Assembly: GCA_010093635.1 (NCBI GenBank)
Contig: MU006805.1
Location: forward strand, 248,001 to 312,000
Direction of reading: 5' to 3'
Source of the DNA: Massarina eburnea CBS 473.64
Lineage: Eukaryota > Ascomycota > Dothideomycetes > Pleosporales > Massarinaceae
Length of the DNA: 64,000 nt
The notes under the pieces: model-generated
Told to the model about the DNA's origin: nothing
Database searches by the model: none
Seen by the model: the letters and a program-made list of their open reading frames with translations, nothing else
In this document: positions 20,715 to 30,954 of the stretch, in pieces
How the letters are laid out: each line of letters opens with the position of its first letter
Position numbering within the stretch: position 1 is the first letter of the stretch
Made by a program: the position numbers and the translations under genes

Positions 20715-21691
20715 GGTTAATATGATTGGGAGCAGGAGATGTCTGAGAGGGAAATGCTTAACTTACCTCCTCGAGGCATTGTTTTGGCGGGGGGATCTCT
20801 ATTTTTCACTCTGTTGTTAGTTACATGTGGCTTGTTTAACGGTTCCGAATTTGTCATTGTCAATCTATTCGAAGAATTGGTACGATGCATCGGACTTTTT
20901 CAAATCTAGTATAGTACACGTATAAGTCCCTGTTCATCTCTAAGCTTTTTCTCTCTCTCTCTTTACCTTCCTAGAATTAGGAATTTGATGGTGCGTCGTC
21001 TTCTGATCAGTGGTTATCAAGACTACAAAACAGATCTCAGGCAGCTAATACCGATCCCGTGAGTCTTCAACAGGACATCCTAATTCCAGTCTTAATTCTT
21101 CTGTAATAGACTCATTTCGGTCATAGCCTGTAACAAGAAGTTGCACCTACTACTACTGTTTCTACAGCCACACTGTGATTGATATTCATGATCCAGCCCC
21201 GAATGTCGCTAGATATATGTATGGCTTCCGTGAAGCTTGCGAGTATCGCAGAAGCGGCTTAGTTGCGAACTACAACAAAATGGCGAGGGGTTTACTGCTT
21301 TGCAATAGGGTTATCATGCAGATAGCAGTAACTAGAGCGATCCTGGCTGATTCTATAATGTATATTGAATCGAACTACAGTGCCACTGGGATTACAGTGT
21401 GAATCTTGCACAGTGTCAATGGTGTCGTGATCTAAACCCGTGTCAACTTCACAGCTAACTACTCAACTGCCAACTCATATCCCTTCTTTATAAAAATCTC
21501 TTAGAAATACTTCGATTTCGCTCTCATGCTTCTACTATATATCAATCCAAATCAACCAGCGTATATTTGACTGAATCCAGTTATTCCAAATTCTTAGTTG
21601 TACATGATTGTCACCCTCTTTACCTTGGAAGCGGCCAACACACTGATCTGACGGAATCAAAAACATCGTCCCTTTACGAAACTACAAGAAC
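20715..21691. other. Spacer between paralogs C and D, with the D promoter
   Basis: A TC-rich patch (ctctctctct near 20950) and the D promoter are present. The stretch 21444-21520 (acttcacag, then gccaactcat and tttataaaa) aligns with the region before paralog E. A 75-codon frame at 21175-21402 lacks the family motif and is not called. Confidence 0.45.
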
Positions 21692-21940
21692 ATGGCGTAC
21701 TGTTTCTATTATCAGCAGCTTGTATACACAGCCTGCCGCCATGCAAAGCATGCGAATCCCCAAGAACCCGATGGATGTTGGCCAGGGTTGAATATTTGCG
21801 TGTCTTGCTCTACTCACGTAGGTGCTGGAAGATGCAATTATCCCCAAACGGTGCCAACGGGGTGGTTGAATGGCTATTGTCCTTCCTGCACAGAACGACA
21901 TTCCCGTCAGCAAATGGAAATTAATCGGGTTTTGAATTAA
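21692..21940 (+). CDS. Small Cys/His-rich protein, paralog D
   Basis: 82 residues. The family pattern is complete: C-F-Y-Y-Q-Q, VYTACRHAKHANPQ, PDGCWPGLNIC-x2-C, GRC and NGYCPSCTERH. The final C-x2-C with the earlier Cys/His residues could form two metal sites. It is very similar to paralog E (YYQQLxY, HAKHxNPQ, YWPGLxIC, NGYCPSC, NRVLN), so D and E are a recent tandem duplicate. The start codon is directly before the conserved block and matches E. No signal peptide. Confidence 0.7.
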   Translation: MAYCFYYQQLVYTACRHAKHANPQEPDGCWPGLNICVSCSTHVGAGRCNYPQTVPTGWLNGYCPSCTERHSRQQMEINRVLN

Positions 21941-22244
21941 GAACCTTAAGGGTGGCGAATCGTGTACGTGGATATCTGGAGCTGGAAAATATGGCATGAT
22001 GTGTATGTAGCGGAAGCTTTCTGTTCAATACATAGTACCTGAATACCCAAAGTATGAACCTTTAGTGTCACGGTTCATGACCACTGCGACTTCACAGATA
22101 ACAGCTCATGTGCCAAGTCATACCCTCTATCTATATAAATATCTATTGTAGATATTCTAATTTCTATTCCTTATAACCTGAACAACAACACCCCAATCAA
22201 TCAAATTCTATTAGTAGAACCTTCCTTTTTCCATGTACTCAAAA
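21941..22244. promoter_or_regulatory. Promoter region of paralog E
   Basis: The segment 22087-22165 aligns with 21444-21520 upstream of D, sharing acttcacag, gccaa-tcata and a TATA-like ctatataaat (22131-22140) about 105 bp before the ATG. The duplication therefore copied the promoter as well as the gene. Confidence 0.55.
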
Positions 22245-22525
22245 ATGGATGGCGCCTGTGTCTATTACCAACAGCTCATATACAAAGCCTGTGGGCATGC
22301 GAAACATCCAAACCCCCAACATCCCCAAGGATATTGGCCAGGGTTGCACATTTGTATGCGTTGCGCGGCGCGGCGTAAACGTTTTTTTGGCGTGGACCCT
22401 GCTTGTTTCCCCGTTTTCCGCTACGCGCAGAGGTAAATGGCTATTGTCCTTCTTGTGGAGCCGAACAGGCTCGACAGAAACATATTCGAGGGAAAATGGG
22501 AGTTAATAGGGTATTGAATCCATGA
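22245..22525 (+). CDS. Small Cys/His-rich protein, paralog E (spliced or frameshifted)
   Basis: The first frame encodes C-V-Y-Y-Q-Q, IYKACGHAKHPNPQ, YWPGLHIC-x2-C and then runs to a stop at 22436. The conserved tail NGYCPSC...NRVLNP lies in another frame and ends at 22525. Two readings restore it. A 56-bp intron at 22375-22430 (GTAAAC...GCAG) gives exons 22245-22374 and 22431-22525 and a 74-residue protein. Alternatively, a one-base change in the T7 run at 22382-22388 would rejoin the frames and keep the extra GPC segment that matches GRC in D. An in-frame ATG at 22233 also exists, but 22245 matches D. If neither applies, E is a pseudogene. Confidence 0.6.
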
Positions 22526-23034
22526 AGATGGGGTTAGAAAATGAATTGTGTTTAGATTGAAGGTCGAATGTCGTCTATTAGGACGCAATGAGTAACGCTC
22601 GATCAAAATGTAACGTGTATTACTTGAGTATCTAAAAAATGCAATTTATCCCTCCACGTACAATACCGACGTAGGCTTCACATTACAAAAAGTGAAAAAC
22701 ATATTATAAGATATAATCATACTTCCCAAAGCACAGTCCTCATCGCTGCCTGTCAAAGTTGTGTAAATGTTTCATATTTGGAATGTGAGGGCCTATGACA
22801 AGCTCATCATCAGGCCAGATTATCATTGATCCTGAAAGAAATAATAATACAGCAGGGTAACGATAAACACCCATCTCAAATGAGAAATACATGAGAAATT
22901 TCAGATCTACTCATGATGAAAAAGCCCGTTCTATAATCCTTTTTCCATGCCGTGATTTTTTTCCCACACTACCATGATACTGCCCCAAATTCCTGCCGAT
23001 CTTCCATGAACCAACCACAGGCCCAAGCCTACTC
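22526..23034. other. Gene-free spacer after the small-protein cluster
   Basis: AT-rich and without a convincing frame. It should hold the 3' ends of paralog E and of the convergent zinc-finger gene. Confidence 0.45.
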
Positions 23035-23820
23035 TTACTGATCAACCTCTAGTTCCAATCCAGGATGCATATTCTTGACATGTCTCATATAATGATCTTT
23101 CCGCGTGAATCCACGCAAACCCTTCTTGCACCACAGGACCTTGCACTTGTACTCGACCACTCCTTCCAAGTCCTGTATATCCTTCCGATGCAGCCGTGTA
23201 GCCTGATGCCGCCGGAGATCATTTCGGGAGACGAATGCGCGTGTACACGGCGTGTAGGGACAGGGGAAACGACGTTCGCGAGGCTTCGTTTAGCAGTCAT
23301 AGTGCTGGACACTAAAGTAATATTAGAGAAGGGGAGCTAAAAGACTCGCTTCTACTCACCTGGTGGACTTCTCGGGCTCGGCATGGGGGGTAGTTGGTAG
23401 CTGTAGTGGAATTGAAGAGGTTACTTCCGCTAAGTTGTAAAAGTTGCCTCTCTGATTAACAAAGGATAGGAGATCTAGGGAAAGCGGAAGAGGTGTGTTG
23501 AACAGGGCATCCAGGGTAGGGGAATCGAAATCGAAGGCATCCGAGTTAAGGGCGTCCAGATCAGGGGCGCCTGCGTCAATTTTATCGAACTGAAACTGAG
23601 GCGGTTGAAAAACGTGCTCGATGTTCGGTTCGATAATACACATTTGCTCGCGCATAGAAGAATCAGGGAGCAATTCCTTGGAAGAAATATGAAAATTAGT
23701 TGTGTCGCTCGATTTTCCTAGGTCAGCGGCGGTACAAATGGGATTATTCATTGACGCTTGCGACCTGCAACGCAAGTAAAGGGGGAGGTCGTTTTGGAGG
23801 TTGGAGATGTCCATGGCCAA
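23035..23820 (-). pseudogene. C2H2 zinc-finger protein gene, apparently interrupted by one stop
   Basis: Exon 1 (23820-23360) encodes an acidic, Asp/Leu-rich N-terminal region. A GTGAGT donor joins an acceptor at 23312-23313 to exon 2 (23311-23035) and keeps frame with two zinc fingers: CPYTPC-x12-H-x5-H and CKVLWC-x15-H-x4-H. The family is DNA-binding and nuclear. The joined frame (246 codons) carries a single TAA at 23292-23290, seven codons into exon 2 and just before TKPRERRFPC. A CAA-to-TAA change would fit RIP. Other acceptors that avoid the stop (for example after acgaag) do not keep phase with this donor. It may therefore be a recent pseudogene, or my splice model is wrong and the gene works. 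Confidence 0.55.
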
Positions 23821-24922
23821 AGAAGTGCTTGTTGTGTCGAGATAATACGCTACGTAATGTATCTCTTTCCTTGTGTAGCGCTGTACACAAAATGAGATGA
23901 AACAAGCAGAGCTAGCGTCGCTAGCTCACGATATGATTTACAGGGACTAAAGGGGATAGATAGAAGATCAAAAGCAAAATGGATAATTTCTTGGGCAGGA
24001 AGGTAAAGGGTAGCTCCGGGTGGGGAAAGGCAAGTCCGATGTAGGTAAATGGTGGGGGTACAAGGGCATTTCAAGTGCGAGAGTACAGTGGGTTCAAAGG
24101 AGAATGCTGAAATCCCTCCTCCAAATCCAACTCAACAAAAGAAAACAACAAAACAACCTCCACACCTACGCCACTACACTAACTCCTAACCCCCCTTCCG
24201 TAGCAGAACCAGGGCAAGACATCGTAAGTCCAAATACTCAGATTAATCAATCACTACCCTATAAAAATCAGAGTATCGAGTCAATGAGTCCATACAAAAA
24301 AGGGAGAAAACCCCAGAAAAACATGTATGTAAACGTAACTCCGCTCTACCCTACAATCCTCTCCCCCCTTCGACCTACACTCTACACAACAACATCCAAT
24401 ACCCAACCCAGCCACGATATTCCGATCCATTCTTCCCCTATACTAAAGAAGTTAACACTGAACATGAACAACCTACCCTAACCAACCCAATCGCCAACCC
24501 CCCAAACACAACGACAAAAGAATTCCACAACAACCCACCCACCCATTAACCTACCCAGCCATTCACCCACCCCGTCCACAAACATTCTTAAACGTTTAAC
24601 GTTAAACAAAACACCGAAAAAAAAAACCCCACCTACACAACCGCCCAACCAGCCTAAGAAACGGAAGGATTTCGAACGGCGTAAAACCAGAACCTAAGAT
24701 TGCATTCTTCATAATTCCACTACCCTACCTACATAAATCGCCAGCAATCACACCGTGTACTATTCCAGTCAAACTTCCCTACCCCACCCACCGACCAATC
24801 CACCTCCCCAATATTCCAAACCATCAAGACGCCCAACTTCCCTAACCACAAAACCCTCCACCCTCAAAATCTCAACATGGCCAAAAGGAAAAATCCTCCA
24901 CCCCAACAAACCCCAAAAAACC
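23821..24922. other. Intergenic region between zinc-finger and CTR86-like genes
   Basis: C/A-rich on the plus strand from about 24110 onward. A 153-codon frame (24020-24481) is low-complexity and unlikely to be coding. The 3' UTR of the CTR86-like gene probably occupies the right part. No RNA gene seen. Confidence 0.4.
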
Positions 24923-27900
24923 TCACCCCTTCCCATCAAACTCCCTATCCAACTTCGCCAACGCCGCCGCCTTCTCCGCATCATGCCTCACACCCTGCAC
25001 CTTCGCCGGCAACTCGCGCATAACCTGCTGAACCAACTGTTCCAAATCCTTCGGATCGCGATTTTCCAGCTTCGCCTTCCCTTTGCCGGAGCCGCCGACG
25101 ACGACCGGGGGTTGCTGTTGCTGGTGGTGGTGGGGCGGTTGGGGCGGAGGTTGTGTAGGAGCGGAGGAAGGTTTGACTTCGCGTTTACGGAGCAAGACTT
25201 GGCCTTTGGGGTCCATGTATGTTTCGTAACCTTGTTGGTCGAGGACTTCCTCGGGTACGCGGACGCTGACGGGGGATGGTGTGGTTTTGTTGGTCGGGGC
25301 GGTGGTAGTGGTGGTGGCGGGGGTGGCGGCGGAAGAGGACGGTGAGGAGGAAGAGGAGGGTTGTTGAGGATTTGGGGGAGCGGAGTGGGGATCCGCACTA
25401 CCGTTCGCCATAGCTTTTTCATAGCGTTCGAGGGCGCGGATGTGGTCTTGGTTTTCCTTGTTTCCTTCCATGAGGAAGCGGAGACACATGATTGCGTGTT
25501 CGCGGATGTAGGGGTTGTGGTCGTCGTAGGAGCAGCAGTTTAGTACCGCTTCGATGCCGCCGAGGGGGCGGATTTGGTCTTGGACTTGGCGGTTTTTCCA
25601 GACGAGGGAACTCATCACGAGGACGGCGAGTTTCTTCAGATTGCGCCATTCGAACTCGCTGGGTTCGTCTTGCGCTTCGTCGATAAAGGGGCGTGGTGAT
25701 GGCATGTAACCTTCTGGTGCGGTGGGGTTGGCAGATGTGTCGTAGGGTCGCTCAACGGCAACGGGTGGCGGCTCAGTATCTACGGGTGGGGCTGTTGTTG
25801 TGGGGTGTCGGACGGAAGCTGAGAGTGGAGGAACGCCGATCTGCCCTTTCGGAATGGCGGCATCTAGCTCTTTGAGAAGGGTGACGAGCTCATTCGCGAC
25901 CTCCCAGTTGCTAAGCATGTTCTTCCATGTCTCGTGCTCTGTAAGAATAGCGAAGAATTCGAGATACTGGTAAACGCCCTCGTACATGCGCTCCATGTCC
26001 CAAAGATTGAGCGGGAAGTCCTCTGGCTGTGCGTGGCCAGCTCTGATCTGGCCTTGCAAGAAGATTAGAGCACATGTTTGCGGGATGATGTGCCTTCGGA
26101 ACTCAGTAAGCAGGAAGTTGACCATGTGCGCATCGCCCTGATCAACCTGCGAAGGTGTTGACTTGATCAGATGCTTTGAAGGCGTGCGAGCTTGGCGCGC
26201 TCGGAAGATATTTGTGAGAAGCTTCATAATGACAGCCTGGGCTGGAGAGATGATATCCTTTGACCTGCTACGCTCGTAAGCTTAGTTCGAAAGAAGGTGT
26301 AGTCAACTTACTCGGATTCTCTGAAGGCATGGTAGGCGAAAGGTAAGAGGCCATTCGCTAGGATTGCCTCCATGATCTTCACCATAAACTTGAAATATAG
26401 CTCCTCTTCCCGCAAGTCCCAAGCTGCAACAAAGATGAGGAGTTCCCTGAGCAGGTTTCGACCATTATCCTGAGCCAGTAGGAGGTGACACCGGACGCTA
26501 TGCATGCTTCGAATGCTGCTGAACACAGCCGGATCGGAGTGATATCCGGGTTGACCTTCGGTCGGCTCTACAATCCCCGCCATGATGATCATGGGCAAGA
26601 CCTCAATCTCCGTCGGACCTAGAATCAATGGCACATCGGTAAGCAGCCCGTGTCCTTCATCACCAGAGTCGTCGTAGTCGTCATCGTTGTCATCGTCCTC
26701 TGGCGGAGGCGAGGCGGGAGAGGCTACATCGCTGGTCAGTGCTGCTGGACGATCGGGATCGGGCTCCAGACGCTTCAATAGATCCTTCTTCCCGTTCTGA
26801 AGAATCTCGGCACCGAACGCAGGCGGATAGGTTACGCGGAAATCGATCTCACCTGCCGGAGATGAGCGGTTGATGGTCGGATCTGGTTTGGAGTGTTCCA
26901 ACACGGGTTTCGGGGGATCATTCTCGTCTTCGGATGTGGGTGATGGACCTTCGCCATTCGTCGCTGCTATGGAGGAGCGCATCCTATCCACCTCGACCTG
27001 CAGTTGGTTTATGCTGTGGGCGAGTGCTTGGACGCTCTCTTCGTTTCTCGCATGCTGGTCCAATAGTTTCTTCTGGGCACTCGGATTGGTGTTGGTGATC
27101 TCGTCGCGATACCTCGCCACCACCTCGGCGTAAAGCATGTTCCATTTCTACGCATATCAGTGCATGTCATGTAGACGTCGGGAAAATCTTACATTCTTCT
27201 CTTCTTCGGGCATGCTTTGCCACTGCCTGCGACACTCGGCTGCAATCTCGTTTGCTCCCGCCTTCTCGCCGTGTTGGGCGAGCCACTTCTTCACATCGTT
27301 GCCGGTTTCACCAATGAACAAGAGAAATGGCGAGGAAGCTGGCTGCTGTGGGATCTTGAAGGTGTCCGGTCCGCGAGAAACATAGGCAGGAGCGACTGGT
27401 GGTTCCTCCTTTTGTGGCGAGTTTCGGTCCTGGCTCGGGAAGGTCATGGTGTACTTCATGTCAGCGAAGTTCGGAAGGTCGTTGTCGACGTGGCTGTCAA
27501 ACAGCTCGATCCAGAGCATCAGCTTCCGCTGTTCGTTGCGCGCGATGAGGTTGTTGAGGAACTGCAGGCACGTGATGAGGAGCTTTTTGTCTGGTACATG
27601 GTTAGCCTCCAACGCGCAATCTCCATCCACCAGGGCACATACAAGCGTTGATGACGGCCTGCCACTTGTCTTCATCCGGCGTGTTCGCATCCCCGTCATA
27701 TCCACGCGCAGTCACCCTGACGCAGACATTGACCAGGGCAAACACATCCTTATCGAACATCTTCATGGCCGCCAAGTTCTGCACCTTCTCCCCATACACC
27801 AGCACATTGCGCGCGATACATAGCAGTGTGTTCAGTCTCTCCAGATCCGGTAGCAAAGTTTTTGCGCCCGAAGCAATGAGCGGGCCAGACAGACCCTCGT

Positions 27901-28247
27901 ACTCGGGAGTGGCGGGGTCGGGTGTCGCGAAACTGCGCTTCTCGAGGGATGGGATGGCGGCTTTGAGCACGCCGGCCACTTCGTCCCAGAATATCTCAGC
28001 AAGACCAAGTTCCTCGCTGTCTAATCAGCATTCCGTCTCAGAGTTCGGGCGGGGCGGCCTACCGGACCTCAAAGCTCCGCCGTGTGTCTTCCAGCGTCTT
28101 CTTCACCACCTTTTGTTCCAGCACGCGCAGCGTCTCCTCTTTCATGTAGTCGACGCGATCGAAGTGCACGGTATATGGGCCGAGGGCAAGGCGTATGCGC
28201 GTAAGGTACATATTCACAGAGGGCTTCTCCATCAGCTCGTCGTCCAT
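24923..28247 (-). CDS. CTR86: Ataxin-10 / CTR86-like armadillo-type protein
   Basis: Five exons join in phase: 28247-28063, 28016-27643, 27590-27193, 27147-26312 and 26264-24923, giving 1044 residues. The ataxin-10 C-terminal domain is recognisable at about residues 805-878, with LKKLAVLVMSSLVWKNRQVQ, DHNPYIREHAIMCLRFLMEG and NKENQ. Upstream is a long helical region with an acidic low-complexity stretch. After the domain comes a Pro/Ser/Thr-rich disordered region, then a Lys/Glu-rich end. Yeast Ctr86 is essential and human ATXN10 is a cytoplasmic repeat protein; their molecular roles are poorly defined. The start is the first ATG in frame. An in-frame TAG lies further upstream, but a 5' exon ending at an AG near 28310 cannot be excluded. 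Confidence 0.85.
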
Positions 28248-28834
28248 GGTCTCGAGGTCCGGCGCAAAGCCGACGAAGTCGCGAACAGATTTGGGCGGAT
28301 ATATTGATTTCCTATAGGTATTTCCAGACTTCTATCGCTTAGGCGCGTTGATTTGTGTATGAAAAGTGTTGGAGTGACGTGATGTGTACCCTCAGCAACG
28401 GCCCCCGCATGAACGTTTATCCGTGCTTCAATTTTTGGCAGGGTGCCCCGCCCCCACATCGCGATCGTGCGTCTGACGTCGCATTAGCCAACAATGAATC
28501 ATGATTAGATATCTGAGAAGTCACCATGCTGGTCGCGAAGATGGAATAAATGTGATACAAATTCAAAGATTTCATCAAGTGTACGGGTATATTAAAAACA
28601 CCATGTCTAGCACAAGTAGCGAGCCACGGCTGAGGTCCCCATAACTCCATCTAGGAACAATGTAATGTAAGACTGATGCATGGGATCGCATCTCTCACAG
28701 GCATGAATTGTTCCGTGCTATGCATCACCGGTCAAGATCACGGACCCGTTCTCAACTGAACGAGGAAGAAAAGGGAAAGAAAAAGTACAGATGACATGAC
28801 ATTGTCATCATGTATTGGGTATCAAGAAGAGAAA
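28248..28834. other. Intergenic region between CTR86-like and URI/Bud27-like genes
   Basis: Holds the CTR86-like promoter on the left and the URI-like 3' end on the right. No frame, repeat or RNA gene stands out. Confidence 0.45.
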
Positions 28835-30610
28835 CTACAAACCCTCTGCTTTCAGCCTCGCAGCCATGAAGCGACTTACTTTCTTCGGCTTTCCATCGCG
28901 CTCTTCCATCAACGGACTGTCTTTCTCTTCCTCGGTCTCCTTGAACCCGCCTTGTTCCTGGATCATCTTGTTGCGCATCTTGTGGTACTCGGTGTGGATT
29001 TCGCGGTTGAGCTGGATGGGATCGTGATCATCGGGCGCCTGAGGTTCGGAAGATTGTGGAGTGTGCTCGATCACCGTGTTCGCGAGAGTTTGGCCTTGGG
29101 GACCTGTTGGCGCTGGAGGTGGTTCGGGGACAGGCGGAGTTGGTAGCATTTGAGAAGGCTGACTGGCAGAATTCATATTGCTCTTGAAACGTGACACTTT
29201 GGCGGGTTTTGAGGGTGCCGATGGTGCCTGGGGTGCAGGACCGGTGCGCTCGACAATCGTATCTGAAATTGTGGGGACCGGTGGTCCGGATGGTTTCGCT
29301 GGAACTCCAGCGGTTTCCGACTCATCTGCTGTCTCTGCGAATCGCACATCCTTTTTCTTCGCATCCGGTTCAGACGGGCCGATTGACTTATCAAACTCTT
29401 CGTCGTCGCGTATGCGTAGCGACCGCACATCATCGGCCACGTCGGCGAGAGGATGTAGGTCTGGCCGAGGTCCGACATTCTCTACCATTCGAGCATTGAG
29501 CTTGTTCTCAAGCTCCATCATCTGCTGGCGGTACTCCTCAGTGACAATTGGCCTCGTACTACGACCGTGCTCATCTTCATCCTCATCTTCGTCGCTATCA
29601 TAATCCTCATCGTCGTCATCATCATCGAACTCATCGAGATTGCCAAGGTCCATCTCAGCGACGACCTGGCCGGCTTCCTCAAGGCCGTAATTGATCATGT
29701 CTCTGCGGAGTTGGGCTTCGTCCGCATTCTCGTCGACAGGGATGACATGCTTCGTGAATGTCTCCTCGTCATCCTCGAGCTCGTAGACACGCGATCCGGG
29801 TTTCAGGTTCCAGCCCTTGAGGTCTTCCTTGAGAGCTGAGGGCTTTTCAAACGTCTTTACCTCGACGTCATCTGCGAATGCGACAGATTTCTTTCGCGGA
29901 GACTTGGAGACTTTCGGTTCGATTTTGGTCTCGGAAAGAGAGGACTTCTTTTTGGATTTTGATGCCCCTGCTGTCGGAGTTGGCTTCGATGCTGGAAGTG
30001 GCGATTTAGACGCAGATGAGGAGGATAGGGCCGATTTTTTAGATGACGCTTTGGGTGCAGATTTCCCCTGCTCGTCTTGATGTAGACCAGCCTTTCGCAA
30101 TGCCTCCATGAGCTCCGGGGCCACCTTCCCCGGCTGCGTCAACGAGCTCTTGACAACCTCCCCATCTGCATCCAGCTCTTCCTCGATATCCATCATCGGC
30201 AAACCCTCCTCGTTCTCCAGCCCAGGATCAGCCAAAATTTCAAATCCTGCCAACTGCTTCTCAGCCTTGTCGAGCTGCTTCTCAACCGTCTCTCGGTTCT
30301 GCTGAACATAGTCAATGCGTCTCGCAATCATGTCAACGACTTGGTTAGCAGTGCGATTCGAGTTTATGTCTTTTCCGAGCAGCTCCAGAACCTCTTTCTC
30401 ATTGACGAGTCTGCCGTTGACGTCGCGGCCGATCTCGATCATCTCAGCGGGAGACGGCGAATCCGCCTTCTCAAGTTCTTCTTTGAGCATGGCATATTCG
30501 ACCTCCCATGTCGACCAGTGCTCGAGCGTCTTGCTGAGCATGGCGACCGTCTCCTCGAGCTGGAGGCGACGCTGCTCGATGTTCTCCATGGAGGGCGCGG
30601 CCGTTGACAT
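28835..30610 (-). CDS. BUD27: URI/Bud27-type unconventional prefoldin protein
   Basis: One exon, 591 residues. The N-terminal 150 residues form a prefoldin-type coiled-coil domain (MENIEQRRLQLEETVAML..., YVQQNRETVEKQLDKAEKQL). A long disordered, highly charged middle has an Asp/Glu-only run encoded near 29600. The C-terminus carries KVSRFKSNM and KKVSRFMAARLKAEGL, the SRF-type motifs of the fungal Bud27 C-terminal domain (DUF3835). Bud27/URI works with Rpb5 and the R2TP chaperones in cytoplasmic assembly of RNA polymerases and in translation and TOR signalling. It is divergent from TFB3 with a 344-bp shared upstream region. The start has an ATG followed closely by a second ATG at codon 8; the first is chosen. 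Confidence 0.8.
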   Translation of the reverse strand: MSTAAPSMENIEQRRLQLEETVAMLSKTLEHWSTWEVEYAMLKEELEKADSPSPAEMIEIGRDVNGRLVNEKEVLELLGKDINSNRTANQVVDMIARRIDYVQQNRETVEKQLDKAEKQLAGFEILADPGLENEEGLPMMDIEEELDADGEVVKSSLTQPGKVAPELMEALRKAGLHQDEQGKSAPKASSKKSALSSSSASKSPLPASKPTPTAGASKSKKKSSLSETKIEPKVSKSPRKKSVAFADDVEVKTFEKPSALKEDLKGWNLKPGSRVYELEDDEETFTKHVIPVDENADEAQLRRDMINYGLEEAGQVVAEMDLGNLDEFDDDDDDEDYDSDEDEDEDEHGRSTRPIVTEEYRQQMMELENKLNARMVENVGPRPDLHPLADVADDVRSLRIRDDEEFDKSIGPSEPDAKKKDVRFAETADESETAGVPAKPSGPPVPTISDTIVERTGPAPQAPSAPSKPAKVSRFKSNMNSASQPSQMLPTPPVPEPPPAPTGPQGQTLANTVIEHTPQSSEPQAPDDHDPIQLNREIHTEYHKMRNKMIQEQGGFKETEEEKDSPLMEERDGKPKKVSRFMAARLKAEGL

Positions 30611-30954
30611 GTCGACGGTACGGATGAGATGGTAAGTGGAGAACGAGAGATTTCGAATGTGGGAGGCGAAAGGCGGCGGCGAAACGGGCTTGGCGGCGCT
30701 AGTACCAATCCGTGGTCAAGCTACCCTACCTCCAGCTCCGAAATGCTTCAAGACGTCAGTGCATTCCCAGCACTTCTTTCACTTCCTCTGTTCTTGGAAA
30801 TACATTCCTTATTATTATCGCGCCCAAGGACAACTGCTATCCTCAACCTAGCCGCAGTTGACGCGTTCGAGGCACTGACCCTACCTCTACCATTACTAAT
30901 CATCCGTCTTCTTCGACATCGCGCCTCACCCAACCTCCACACCACCAGCGCAAC
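30611..30954. promoter_or_regulatory. Bidirectional promoter between BUD27-like gene and TFB3
   Basis: 344 bp separate the two start codons, which point away from each other. The right part is C/T-rich (plus strand), as is common before fungal start sites. No TATA box is obvious. Both products act in the RNA polymerase machinery, so co-regulation is possible. Confidence 0.5.

Noticed and set aside
21175..21402. Possible sixth member of the Cys/His-rich cluster
   Set aside because: The frame has only scattered Cys and lacks the NP-DG-WPG and C-x2-C blocks.
24020..24481. 153-codon frame
   Set aside because: Low-complexity Asn/Pro/Thr translation of a C/A-rich tract; no start context or domain.
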